Of a DNA stretch of 40,311 nt, positions 6,979 to 14,516 are shown piece after piece (the first letter of the stretch is position 1; each line of letters begins with the position of its first letter). The notes under the pieces are model-generated. The model ran no database searches. It saw only the letters and a program-made list of their open reading frames with translations, and was not told where the DNA came from. Both the position numbers and the translations under genes were made by a program. Source of the stretch: Muribaculaceae bacterium (lineage in GTDB: Bacteria > Bacteroidota > Bacteroidia > Bacteroidales > Muribaculaceae); contig JAFQZK010000008.1 in assembly GCA_017405965.1 (NCBI GenBank), positions 1 to 40,311 on the forward strand, in the 5' to 3' direction.

Positions 6979-8168
6979 GCGGCAGGCAAAGCCCTGACGG
7001 CCTGAGCCAGTTGCTCCATTGCCTGAGTGATGACGCTGCGCGGAACCGCGACGTTCAGACGCATGAAACCGCTTCCCGAACGGCCGAACATCGCGCCGTC
7101 GTTCAAGCCGATCTGGGCCTTGTTCACGAACAGGTCAATCAAGGCGTCATGCTCTAGGCCCAAGCCCGTGCAGTCCAGCCACACGAGGAACGAAGCCTGC
7201 GGTTTGATCGCCACGATTCCGGGAATGTGCTCGCGGCAATAGTCCACCACCAGGTCGATGTTATCCTCGATATAGTCCAGGCACTGCTTGAGCCACTCGC
7301 CGCCATGGCGATAGGCCGCACGCGTCGCTGTCATCGACAGGAAATTGGGAGAGCACTGCTCATTGGCCTCCAAATGGTGGAAGAAGGGCTTGCGCAGGTC
7401 AGGATTCTTGATGACGCACCACGAGCTCACAATACCCGCGATGTTGAACGTCTTGCTCGGCGCGCCCATCACCACACCCACGGCGCGTGCGTCGTCGCTC
7501 ACGGTGAGGAACGACGTGTGGCGATGACCTTTCAGCACGAGGTCGCCATGAATCTCGTCGCTGAAGACCACTACACCATATTTCCTGGCCAGCGTTGCCA
7601 CCTGGCGCTGCACCTCGGCGGGCCAGGCGATGCCGATGGGATTGTGCGGGTTGCACAGCACCATCATCGCGGGATGCTCGGTCTTGAAGATGCGCTCCAA
7701 ATCCTCCAGATCCATCTCGTAGAAGCCGTCGGCCGTCCGTTTCAAGCCATTGTTCACCACCATGCGGTTGTTGCCAGTGATGAGCATCCTGAACGGATGA
7801 TAGACCGGTTCCTGGATGACCACCTTGTCGCCGGGACGGGTGAAATGATTCAGCGCCAACCCGAATCCGTTCACGATGCCGCCGATGAAGCAGACCTCGT
7901 CAAGCGTGAATTCAAACCCGTTGCGCTCACGCTGCCAATCGATGATAGACTGCCAGTAGCCCTCGAGCGGCACGCTGTAGCCATAAATCGGATGCCCGGT
8001 GATGCGGTCGGCCAGGGCTTGCGTGATGTCGGGACACGCAGCAAAACCCATATCGGCCACCCACAAGGGAAGCACATCCTCGCGCCCGAACATCTCCTTG
8101 CGCATGTCATACATTACACTGCCGCTGCCGCGACGGTCAATCACACGGTCAAAGTCATACTTCTTCAT
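6972..8168 (-). CDS. PatB/MalY-type PLP-dependent C-S lyase (aminotransferase fold I)
   Basis: 398 aa from ATG 8168. An upstream in-frame ATG at 8219 lies upstream of the -7 box at 8197-8204 and cannot be on this transcript. The N terminus DFDRVIDRRGSGSVMYDM and LPLWVADMGFAACPDI are diagnostic of the MalY/PatB branch. The active site shows NPHNPIG, FSDEIHGDL and the PLP lysine in SKTFNIAG (Lys239). These enzymes cleave cystathionine or cysteine S-conjugates, releasing pyruvate, ammonia and a thiol. The exact substrate cannot be told. The gene stands alone and converges on tatD with overlapping 3' ends. Confidence 0.9.
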   Translation of the reverse strand: MKKYDFDRVIDRRGSGSVMYDMRKEMFGREDVLPLWVADMGFAACPDITQALADRITGHPIYGYSVPLEGYWQSIIDWQRERNGFEFTLDEVCFIGGIVNGFGLALNHFTRPGDKVVIQEPVYHPFRMLITGNNRMVVNNGLKRTADGFYEMDLEDLERIFKTEHPAMMVLCNPHNPIGIAWPAEVQRQVATLARKYGVVVFSDEIHGDLVLKGHRHTSFLTVSDDARAVGVVMGAPSKTFNIAGIVSSWCVIKNPDLRKPFFHHLEANEQCSPNFLSMTATRAAYRHGGEWLKQCLDYIEDNIDLVVDYCREHIPGIVAIKPQASFLVWLDCTGLGLEHDALIDLFVNKAQIGLNDGAMFGRSGSGFMRLNVAVPRSVITQAMEQLAQAVRALPAAQ

Positions 8169-8196
8169 ATCGGTCTTGGTCTTTCGTTTTACCTCA

Positions 8197-8227
8197 CAAA
8201 GATAATTCATTTGACGCAAATGCCAAA
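8197..8227 (-). promoter_or_regulatory. Promoter of the C-S lyase gene
   Basis: Minus strand: TTTG -33 box (plus 8224-8227), a spacer of 19 nt, and TATCTTTG -7 box (plus 8197-8204). It fixes the ATG at 8168 as the start. Confidence 0.8.
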
Positions 8228-8374
8228 ATCCGAGCCATATTCAAGGCCAAATCAACGCCAAAACCACAAAAATACCAAATTCCGCAAAACGCTGCTTTCC
8301 AGATGTTTAATGATTTCAGCAAAAAATCGGGAAGAAAAAATTGCATTTTTTTTGAAAAAAAACTGCCAAAATAG

Positions 8375-8404
8375 TTGGTGGTTCAGAAAAAAGCAGTACC
8401 TTTG
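8375..8404 (+). promoter_or_regulatory. Promoter of tRNA-Lys
   Basis: TTGG at 8375-8378, an 18-nt spacer and TACCTTTG at 8397-8404, 22 nt before the mature tRNA. Confidence 0.75.
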
Positions 8405-8426
8405 CAGTCGCAATTGAACAAACGAT

Positions 8427-8499
8427 GACTCCGTAGCTCAGTTGGTAGAGCAATTGACTCTTAATCAATGGGTCGTGGGTTCGAGTCCCACCGGGGTCA
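8427..8499 (+). tRNA. tRNA-Lys (anticodon CTT)
   Basis: 73 nt cloverleaf: acceptor arms GACTCCG and CGGGGTC, D-arm with AGCTCAGTTGGTAGAGC, anticodon stem ATTGA/TCAAT around loop CTCTTAA, and T-arm GTGGG-TTCGAGT-CCCAC. Discriminator base A; the 3' CCA is not encoded. A strong terminator follows. The 3' end plus terminator are duplicated at 11757-11820. Confidence 0.95.
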
Positions 8500-8510
8500 C
8501 GAAATTGAAC

Positions 8511-8546
8511 GCCAAATGGTTAGTAATGAAGCCATTTGGCTTTTTT
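8511..8546 (+). terminator. Terminator of tRNA-Lys
   Basis: A nine-bp stem, GCCAAATGG (8511-8519) with CCATTTGGC (8532-8540), followed by six T. The duplicate at 11780-11820 keeps one extra G and has a longer stem, so this copy may have lost a base. Confidence 0.88.
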
Positions 8547-8714
8547 GTTTTCTTCTGCACCGCCATCATCTAGGCGTTATCACCTGTCGGGGAGACCGTG
8601 CCCTCAAGACGACAGAATCTAACCGACAGCGAGTCTGGAATAGAAGCAACGAGACTAACACCGAAGAGGTGCAGATCTCAACTTCTTTTTTTCGCCACTA
8701 GCATTTCATGTTTT

Positions 8715-8745
8715 TTTGATTATGTCTGATAATGTACTAACTTTG
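8715..8745 (+). promoter_or_regulatory. Promoter of FISUMP/dockerin-like gene 1
   Basis: TTTG (8715-8718), exactly 19 nt spacer, TAACTTTG (8738-8745). The leader to the ATG at 8785 is about 33 nt. Confidence 0.82.
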
Positions 8746-8784
8746 CAGACACCAACTAGTTAAATCAATTAAATCAGAAACATT

Positions 8785-9558
8785 ATGAAAAAGTTTAGCT
8801 CTTTATTAGTTGTATTATTGTTGATGCTGGCCTCATTTACCGCTGGCATTGAGTATCCCCGTGGTGATGTGAGTCAGGATGGCCAAGTAAACATTTCGGA
8901 TGTGACCTGCTTAGTTAACTATTTGATGACTGGGACATGGCCTGATGAGCCCGTGACACCTCCCGACACTCATGAGTACGTTGACTTGGGACTGCCTTCT
9001 GGCACGCTGTGGGCGACGTGCAACGTGGGCGCCAACGCTCCCGAGGAGTATGGCGATTACTTCGCCTGGGGCGAAACCACACCCAAGGATTACTATGACT
9101 GGGACACCTACAAATGGTGCAATGGCAGTTACAACACTATCACAAAGTACTGTATGTTAAGTTCTTACGGTACGGTTGACAACAAGGTGGACTTGGATCC
9201 TGAGGACGATGCGGCTTACGTCAACTGGGGCGCGTCATGGCGTATGCCGACCACAGAACAGCAGCGAGAGCTTGTAGAAAAATGTTCGTGGATGTGGACG
9301 TCGAGTTACGGCGTGAACGGACAATTAGTCACCGGACCGAATGGTAACACCATCTTCCTGCCCAATCCGGGCTACTTTTGGGGCAGCTTGCGCACCGACG
9401 ATGGCGCGTACGGCGTGTATTGGTCGCGCACGCTCTACTCGTACTCCCCCGATGTCGCGTACTGCATGGACTTCTCATGGGGCGACGTGCACTACTGGAA
9501 CTACTACGACCGCAGCCACGGTCGCAGTGTCCGTGCTGTGCGCGTCTCGCAGAATTAG
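8785..9558 (+). CDS. Secreted FISUMP-domain protein with a single dockerin-like half repeat
   Basis: 257 aa. The signal peptide spans residues 1 to about 21. Residues 27-49 form one calcium-loop repeat of dockerin type (GDVSQDGQVNISDVT followed by an NYLM helix); a complete dockerin has two. A Pro-rich linker leads to a Fibrobacter succinogenes major paralogous (FISUMP) domain at about 63-257: EYVDLGLPSGTLWATCNVGA, YFAWGE, SWRMPT, VTGPNGNTIFLP, YWSRT and a C-terminal VRAVR. FISUMP domains occur in secreted and surface proteins of fibre-associated gut bacteria; their function is unknown. The half repeat belongs to the ISDVT class, shared with the genes at 26805 and 38759. It sits directly behind tRNA-Lys and is followed by a perfect 19-bp inverted repeat. 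Confidence 0.85.
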   Translation: MKKFSSLLVVLLLMLASFTAGIEYPRGDVSQDGQVNISDVTCLVNYLMTGTWPDEPVTPPDTHEYVDLGLPSGTLWATCNVGANAPEEYGDYFAWGETTPKDYYDWDTYKWCNGSYNTITKYCMLSSYGTVDNKVDLDPEDDAAYVNWGASWRMPTTEQQRELVEKCSWMWTSSYGVNGQLVTGPNGNTIFLPNPGYFWGSLRTDDGAYGVYWSRTLYSYSPDVAYCMDFSWGDVHYWNYYDRSHGRSVRAVRVSQN

Positions 9559-9629
9559 CACCCTCCTTACTTGCCTTTATCGGTGAGATGCAACCACACT
9601 TATCATCAATAAAAAAAGACGGCAATTTT

Positions 9630-9675
9630 GATATGCCCCCCGAAAGTTTTTTGTTTAACTTTCGGGGGGCATATC
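9630..9675 (+). terminator. Perfect 19-bp hairpin after FISUMP gene 1
   Basis: Arms 9630-9648 and 9657-9675 are perfectly complementary, with core CCCCCCGAAAG, and an eight-base loop. A T-rich stretch starts about six bases later (GTTTTTTATTTT). It is a likely terminator; the core resembles the hairpin at 26359-26397 behind another FISUMP gene. Confidence 0.7.
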
Positions 9676-9791
9676 AAGCTGTTTTTTATTTTACCTGGCC
9701 ATCGGTGGCAAAGCATCACTAGAATCATTCATTTTGCAGCCCATTCGGGAAAATATTTGTATCTCACTCGCGGCCTATGACATAATTATCA

Positions 9792-9799
9792 TATATTTG
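9792..9799 (+). promoter_or_regulatory. -7 box of the GH9 gene
   Basis: TATATTTG, 20 nt before the ATG at 9820. A -33 element at the normal distance is not obvious. Confidence 0.5.
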
Positions 9800-9819
9800 T
9801 ACCAAAATATTACTGAATT

Positions 9820-11544
9820 ATGAAACAAGTGTTAACATTCGCCATTGCAGCCTTGACGGCCATCACGCTGACAGCCCAGAGCGAAAGCATCCGAATCAAT
9901 CAAGTTGCTTTTTATCCGCAACAGTCCAAAATCGCAGTCATTGAGGGCTCTAAAGCCCAAAAGATGACCATCAAAAACACGGCTGATGGCAAACGTGTGG
10001 GCAAAGCCAAGGCCTTGAGGACCAACACCTCGCCGTGGTCGAACAAGAAACGCACCATCATCGAGATCACGGGTATTACCGCCCCCGGCACCTATGAGCT
10101 GAGCGTCAATGGCCAAAAGACCCGCTTTGACGTGCAGCCTCACGCATTGAACAACATAGCTCGTGCTGCGTTAAAGGCCTTCTACCTCAACCGCTCGGGC
10201 ATCGCCATCGACGGCAAATATGCCGGTGTTTATGCCCGTCCCTTAGGACATCCCGACACACAGGTCATGATTCATCCATCGGCAGTTTCGCCTGGCCGAC
10301 CTGCAGGCACCATCATATCCTCGCCGCTGGGCTGGTATGATGCCGGCGACTACAACAAGTATATCGTCAACTCTTCCTATTCGGTGGGACTGATGCTCAT
10401 GGCCTATGAGCAGAACAAAGAGTATTTCAATCGTCTCAACACCGATATTCCCGAGAGCGGCAACAGCACTGCCGACCTGCTTGACGAACTCATGTTTAAT
10501 CTCAAGTGGATGATCACCATGCAGGATCCCTATGACGGAGGCGTTTACCACAAATTGACGACTCCCAATTTCGAGGCTTTTGTCATGCCCACCGATTGCC
10601 ACCAACAGCGCTATGTGGTGCAAAAGAGTGTGACCGCCAGCTATGACTTTGCTGCTGTAATGGCACTTGCCGCACGCATCTACAAGGGCAACAAAGACTA
10701 TCCTGCATTTGCCGAGCAGGCCCAAAAAGCCGCTCTGGCTGCCTATCACTGGGCCGAGCTCAATCCCGAGGCCGTCTATGACCAAGACAAGATGAACAAG
10801 GAGTTTGACCCCGATGTGACCACAGGCACCTACGGCGACAACGATGCCAGCGACGAACATTTGTGGGCTGCTACCGAGCTATTCCTGCTCACGGGCGACG
10901 AGTTCTTCCTTAAAGCCGCCCAGCCTTTGCGTGAGCGTGGATTCTCACAACCCGGTTGGGGAAATGTCACCGGACTTGCCATGTATTCATGGATTACCTG
11001 CGGTGACGACAAAACCGGCATGCATGACCTCATGCTCAACAAGTTGTTGGGCTTCTGCGACCAACAGCTGTCGACCCTGAAGGCCTCGTCGTTCAATACG
11101 CCCGCCGGTAATCAAGCCAATGACTACGGTTGGGGTTGCCTGTCCGAGTGCTTCTGCACCAGTGGTCTTGCCCACCTGTACTGCTACCGTGCCATGGGCG
11201 ACAAGAAATATCTTGAAGCAGCCCTCCAGAATGCCGATTATGTTTTAGGCCGTAATGCCACCGGATACTGCTATGTGACCGGCTTTGGCCACAAGCCCCC
11301 CAGGAACATCCACCACCGCATTTCGTCGGCCGACGGCATTGATGCTCCCATGCCCGGCCTGCTTGCCGGCGGCCCCAATCCTGGCCAACAGGACAACGTC
11401 GACGGCAGCCTGCCCTACCCGTCTAGGCAACCCGATGAGTCCTACATCGACGCTATAGGCTCCTATGCCAGCAACGAAATTGCCATCAACTGGAATGCCT
11501 CGTTGGTATCGCTTCTGGGCTGGATTGATGCCGAGATGAAATAA
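9820..11544 (+). CDS. Glycoside hydrolase family 9 endoglucanase (secreted)
   Basis: 574 aa. A signal peptide (about 1-19, ending LTAQ) is followed by the N-terminal Ig-like domain typical of Theme-D GH9 enzymes (about 22-105, beginning IRINQVAFYP) and the (alpha/alpha)6 catalytic domain. Catalytic features are intact: GWYDAGDYNKY with Asp174 and Asp177 (nucleophilic-water base), GFGHKPPRNIHHR with the substrate-binding His, and the acid Glu553 in ASNEIAINWN. GH9 enzymes hydrolyse beta-1,4-glucan (cellulose, cello-oligosaccharides, sometimes mixed-linkage glucan or xyloglucan). No dockerin or carbohydrate-binding module is attached. It has its own promoter and stands between FISUMP gene 1 and a duplicated tRNA end. 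Confidence 0.93.
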   Translation: MKQVLTFAIAALTAITLTAQSESIRINQVAFYPQQSKIAVIEGSKAQKMTIKNTADGKRVGKAKALRTNTSPWSNKKRTIIEITGITAPGTYELSVNGQKTRFDVQPHALNNIARAALKAFYLNRSGIAIDGKYAGVYARPLGHPDTQVMIHPSAVSPGRPAGTIISSPLGWYDAGDYNKYIVNSSYSVGLMLMAYEQNKEYFNRLNTDIPESGNSTADLLDELMFNLKWMITMQDPYDGGVYHKLTTPNFEAFVMPTDCHQQRYVVQKSVTASYDFAAVMALAARIYKGNKDYPAFAEQAQKAALAAYHWAELNPEAVYDQDKMNKEFDPDVTTGTYGDNDASDEHLWAATELFLLTGDEFFLKAAQPLRERGFSQPGWGNVTGLAMYSWITCGDDKTGMHDLMLNKLLGFCDQQLSTLKASSFNTPAGNQANDYGWGCLSECFCTSGLAHLYCYRAMGDKKYLEAALQNADYVLGRNATGYCYVTGFGHKPPRNIHHRISSADGIDAPMPGLLAGGPNPGQQDNVDGSLPYPSRQPDESYIDAIGSYASNEIAINWNASLVSLLGWIDAEMK

Positions 11545-11563
11545 CCTATAGATTAAAGTAAAC

Positions 11564-11592
11564 AGCAAAATAGGGACGGTGCTTCTGATGTA
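11564..11592 (+). repeat. REP-like fragment (AATAGGGACGG word), copy 1
   Basis: Contains AATAGGGACGGTGCTTCTG. Related words occur at 17174-17205, 18064-18090 and, on the other strand, 22684-22696. The core GGGACGGTTCTTTTG resembles short dispersed REP-type words of other bacteria, but no REP-associated transposase is in the window. Confidence 0.5.
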
Positions 11593-11620
11593 ATTTATGG
11601 GGTCAAGTAGCACCCTAAAT

Positions 11621-11752
11621 GTGGTTGTCAAAAATGACAACCGAGATTGACACCTAATGGCACACGTTGACACACAATGACATAGTGCCAGCATTAGAAA
11701 TTCATGGAAATCAGGCGGTTATAGTGTCAATTACTATCATGCTGTGTTATGA
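11621..11752 (+). repeat. Direct repeat R, copy 1 (structured, about 132 bp)
   Basis: About 85-90 percent similar by eye to 14246-14383. It begins with a GGTTGTCA...TGACAACC hairpin, then a second dyad CTAATGGCAC...GTGCC-AGC-ATTAG, then a conserved single-stranded tail containing GAAATTCATGGAAATCAGGC. The hairpins survive despite base changes between copies. It abuts the tRNA-derived segment at 11757. No reading frame is shared. Confidence 0.75.
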
Positions 11753-11756
11753 ATCA

Positions 11757-11820
11757 GAGCCCACCGTGGTCACGGAATTGAACGCCAAATGGTTAGTAAT
11801 GAAGCCATTTGGCGTTTTTT
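11757..11820 (+). repeat. Duplicated 3' end and terminator of tRNA-Lys (att-like remnant)
   Basis: Matches 8483-8546 over 64 bp with about four differences (one missing T, substitutions in the acceptor arm and at one flanking base, one extra G). It covers the T-arm/acceptor 3' half of tRNA-Lys, the spacer and the full terminator hairpin (11780-11820, 11-bp stem then seven T). No tRNA 5' half is present. Such 3'-end duplications are the usual trace of integration at a tRNA gene; a decayed tandem tRNA copy is the alternative. Confidence 0.8.
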
Positions 11821-11822
11821 TG

Positions 11823-12075
11823 TTATATCATCCGTTAGCTTTCTCCCCACCATCTGTTTTCAGAGGATTCACATCTCGCCCGAGCAATTGATGTGAATCA
11901 TAGCCAATGCCCTGCATAGCAATCAGGCGCCCGTGCTATCCTTGCATGACATCCTTGACCTAATGAGCAAGAACGAGACATCTTTCTTGTACTTACAAAA
12001 CCGACAAATTCTTCAAATACCATTGATTTTTGAAAACAAAAACAAGCAAATGACTATTGGTTTTAATAATTGTTT
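11823..12075. other. Gene-free stretch between tRNA remnant and small secreted-protein gene
   Basis: About 250 bp in which I see no coding frame, hairpin or repeat that I can support. The A/T content rises towards the promoter at 12076. Confidence 0.5.
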
Positions 12076-12083
12076 TAACTTTG
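12076..12083 (+). promoter_or_regulatory. -7 box of the gene at 12116
   Basis: TAACTTTG followed by CAG, 33 nt before the ATG. A TTGG at 12057-12060 is closer than usual (15-nt spacer). Confidence 0.6.
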
Positions 12084-12115
12084 CAGAAATATAATTAACT
12101 ATAAAGATTTTTAAT

Positions 12116-12643
12116 ATGAAAAAAGTTTTATGCACACTCATGGCATTATTGATGCTTACCATTTTGCCATTTCAGTCTTTCGCACAGTCAACAGTTAACA
12201 AGAGCACACGATTAATCAAAGGAACAGAAGTTATCATTAAAACTTCAGGTGTAATTACCAGTAATTCTATTGGTAACATCTCGGCTATAGTTGATCAAGA
12301 TGTTTGCTCTAGTGATGGATCTATCTTGATAAAGAGCGGAACTCCAGTTGTAATTAATGCTTCAATTGAAAAGAATGGGGCAACTGGAAAACCGGGCAAA
12401 ATTACTCTCAGTGGAGCAACAACAACTGCTATTGATGGTAAAAGCATTGTTTTGAATTGTGGAATGGAAGAAAAAGGTAAAGGTAAAGGTGGTCTAGCTT
12501 GGGGGTTAGGTATTGGCACAGGTTTATTTACACTTTTTGGCCTACTTTTTCTTCTAATTAAGGGCGATAATGCAGAGATACCTGCAGGCACTATAATCCC
12601 TAATACATTCGTATCAGCTGATTACGACATTAACGTTGAATAA
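12116..12643 (+). CDS. Secreted or membrane-anchored protein of unknown function, A/T-rich
   Basis: 175 aa. Signal peptide at about 1-23 (ends SFAQ), a beta-rich middle region (KGTEVIIKTSGVITSNS, LIKSGTPVVINASIEKNG), one hydrophobic segment at about 128-149 flanked by glycines and lysines, and the C-terminal phrase KGDNAEIPAGTIIPNTFVSA. The arrangement GTPV...DGKSIVLNCG, then a Gly-rich hydrophobic stretch, then EIPAGT, recurs in secreted bacterial proteins of unknown role, as I recall them; no function is claimed. Base composition is clearly more A/T-rich than its GC-rich neighbours, and the gene lies between the two R direct repeats, so acquisition by transfer is plausible. Confidence 0.7.
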   Translation: MKKVLCTLMALLMLTILPFQSFAQSTVNKSTRLIKGTEVIIKTSGVITSNSIGNISAIVDQDVCSSDGSILIKSGTPVVINASIEKNGATGKPGKITLSGATTTAIDGKSIVLNCGMEEKGKGKGGLAWGLGIGTGLFTLFGLLFLLIKGDNAEIPAGTIIPNTFVSADYDINVE

Positions 12644-12663
12644 ATCATTGATTATGCATAGAG

Positions 12664-12700
12664 GCGGTTATCGTTCTTTCGCAATACGATAACCGCTTTT
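12664..12700 (+). terminator. Terminator after the gene at 12116
   Basis: Perfect 11-bp stem GCGGTTATCGT (12664-12674) with ACGATAACCGC (12686-12696), 11-base loop, then TTTT. Confidence 0.8.
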
Positions 12701-12764
12701 ATTATGCATCGATGTCGTTATGCAAACAACCTCAAGGTTCCCGCCACAGGAATGGCATACTCGC

Positions 12765-14102
12765 TTATACCTCAGTCAGCAGGAATGCCAGATATAATGG
12801 CATCGTCAACAACTCTTCTTTGCGCCCGATGTTGTAGTTACCCAATTTAATAGCGCTTGTGACGTGGTATTTTTCGGGATGTTTCAATACTGTTCGCAGG
12901 GATTTGGCATTACCTGTTGTTGCCTTACATTCCACAGGAGTGCACCTTCCCCTATAACGGATTAAGAAATCCAGTTCCACGCCGCTATTTTTATGATAAT
13001 AATAGAGTTTGCGACCCATCTTGCCGAATATGTCGGCTACAAGGTTCTCGATGATGGCACCTTTATAACTAAGCAGATTGCCCTCCAAAATGCTTGACTG
13101 GGTCCCTTCTTCCAGCATTGATATGAGCAAACCAATGTCGGCCAAATACACTTTAAATTCACTTTGGATCCTGTTCCCGTCAAGAGGCAACTCTGTGATT
13201 AACGTATTATAGCATCGGCGAATGATACCCGCGTCTTCAATCCACTGTAGGCTCCCCGTGTAGTCACGTCCTCGTCCTCCGGGACGCACCACAGTGTAGC
13301 TGAATTTCTTGTACTCGCGTGCCAACTGTGCGGGTATCGACTCAAAACACTCACGAATGCGTGATTTGTCAGCAGGAAGAGCATACTTCACCATATCTGC
13401 TTTATAATCATCAACGATGCGCCTCTGCACGGCAAGCACTTTTCCGATCTGCCTCGTCTCCATGAATGTGGAAATGACCTCGGGCATACCGCCCACAACG
13501 ATATATTGATTCAGCAGGTCACTGAAGCGGTCATGCAGCGCTTCTTCAACAGGAGTTTCGTTATTCAGGCATTTCTTCAGGTACTCAATGTGCACGTCCT
13601 TGATGCCGTTAGCCCATAACCATTCCTCGAAGTCCATGGGGTACATATTGACAATATCCTCAAACCCGACTGGAATTGAGGCTTCTTCTTCCTCGGCTCT
13701 CTCTCCAGGAGTCTTGTAACCGTTGACACCAAGCAGAGAGCCTGTACAGATAACTTCATAGCGCCCATCCAGGTGAAAATACTTCAGCGAACCTCTTGCC
13801 CTGGGACAATCCTGTATCTCGTCAAAGATAAAGCAAGTCTTACCAGCCTCCACCTCAACGCTTGGCATGGCAGCAGTGATGCGCATGATGATAGAATCCA
13901 CATCCAGATTGGGGGTGAAGAATTTCTTATACTCAGGATGTTCACGAAAATCCAGATAGACAACGTTTTTAAAATGCTTGCTTGCAAAATCCATCACACT
14001 GCTGGTTTTGCCACACTGGCGAACACCCTTAACAACCAGGGGCTTGTGAGAGCCATCATCTATCCACGATTGGAATACCTTTTCTATCTTACGTTTATAC
14101 AT
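12765..14102 (-). CDS. AAA-type ATPase with DUF4143 C-terminal domain
   Basis: 445 aa. Walker A GVRQCGKTS at residues 26-34 and Walker B FIFDEIQ at 91-97 mark an AAA_14 domain. The C-terminal half is DUF4143, including the restriction-endonuclease-like core ELDFLIRY and VECKATTGN (about 380-400), a PD-(D/E)XK-type arrangement. This two-domain family is widespread and often multi-copy in Bacteroidales, archaea and other anaerobes; its role is not established, with suggestions ranging from mobile-element maintenance to defence. It stands alone with its own promoter between the R repeats, which fits an accessory, movable gene. Length and motifs appear intact. Confidence 0.88.
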   Translation of the reverse strand: MYKRKIEKVFQSWIDDGSHKPLVVKGVRQCGKTSSVMDFASKHFKNVVYLDFREHPEYKKFFTPNLDVDSIIMRITAAMPSVEVEAGKTCFIFDEIQDCPRARGSLKYFHLDGRYEVICTGSLLGVNGYKTPGERAEEEEASIPVGFEDIVNMYPMDFEEWLWANGIKDVHIEYLKKCLNNETPVEEALHDRFSDLLNQYIVVGGMPEVISTFMETRQIGKVLAVQRRIVDDYKADMVKYALPADKSRIRECFESIPAQLAREYKKFSYTVVRPGGRGRDYTGSLQWIEDAGIIRRCYNTLITELPLDGNRIQSEFKVYLADIGLLISMLEEGTQSSILEGNLLSYKGAIIENLVADIFGKMGRKLYYYHKNSGVELDFLIRYRGRCTPVECKATTGNAKSLRTVLKHPEKYHVTSAIKLGNYNIGRKEELLTMPLYLAFLLTEV

Positions 14103-14165
14103 GCAAACACGTTTTAATGCCCACTTTTTCAGTAATTATACACATTTTACTGCCGACTTTTGGCG

Positions 14166-14195
14166 CAAAGTTACACATTTTCCAACAAATTCAAA
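14166..14195 (-). promoter_or_regulatory. Promoter of the AAA/DUF4143 gene
   Basis: Minus strand: TTTG (plus 14192-14195), 18-nt spacer, TAACTTTG (plus 14166-14173). The leader to ATG 14102 is about 55-60 nt. Confidence 0.72.
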
Positions 14196-14245
14196 CAAAT
14201 ATAATAGCTCAAAATAAAGAAAACGCGATAAAATACTCTTTATGG

Positions 14246-14383
14246 GTGGTTGTCAAAATTGACAACCGAGATTGGTGCCTAATGGCACCTGTTGACAGCC
14301 GATGACATGGTGCCAACATTAGAAATTCATGGAAATCAGGCGGTTATAGTGTTAGTGTCAATTACTGTCATGCTGGGTTATGA
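14246..14383 (+). repeat. Direct repeat R, copy 2 (structured, about 138 bp)
   Basis: Direct repeat of 11621-11752. It keeps the GGTTGTCAA...TTGACAACC hairpin and the CTAATGGCACC...GGTGCC-AAC-ATTAG dyad, and has six extra bases near 14350 that look like a small tandem duplication of the GTTAGT/GTGT word. The two copies enclose the genes at 12116 and 12765 (about 2.6 kb). Confidence 0.75.
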
Positions 14384-14437
14384 TTTTCAAACGGTTGAAA
14401 TGCAGTGGTTTGCAAAAAGCGAAATGAACTGCGATTA

Positions 14438-14469
14438 TTTGCTGATTTCGGTAATTGTCAGTAACTTTG
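14438..14469 (+). promoter_or_regulatory. Promoter of the Sel1-repeat gene
   Basis: TTTG (14438-14441), 20-nt spacer, TAACTTTG (14462-14469), then a leader of about 40 nt to ATG 14517. Confidence 0.75.
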
Positions 14470-14516
14470 CAACCGTAGTATAACCGCATTGTTGAACGAT
14501 TTAACTTGATAACGAT

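Noticed and set aside
6972-8219. Longer version of the C-S lyase starting at ATG 8219
   Set aside because: It begins upstream of a well-spaced -33/-7 promoter; ATG 8168 gives the family N terminus.
8468-8701. 77-codon frame starting inside tRNA-Lys
   Set aside because: It overlaps the tRNA and its terminator and shows no protein-like composition.
11667-11891. Frame across repeat R1 and the tRNA remnant (and its relative at 14292-14483)
   Set aside because: The similarity of the two frames comes from the R repeat, and the shared part is not kept in frame through the copies.
12765-14102. Defence island centred on the AAA/DUF4143 ATPase
   Set aside because: No other defence-type gene is adjacent; the neighbour is a secreted protein of unknown role.
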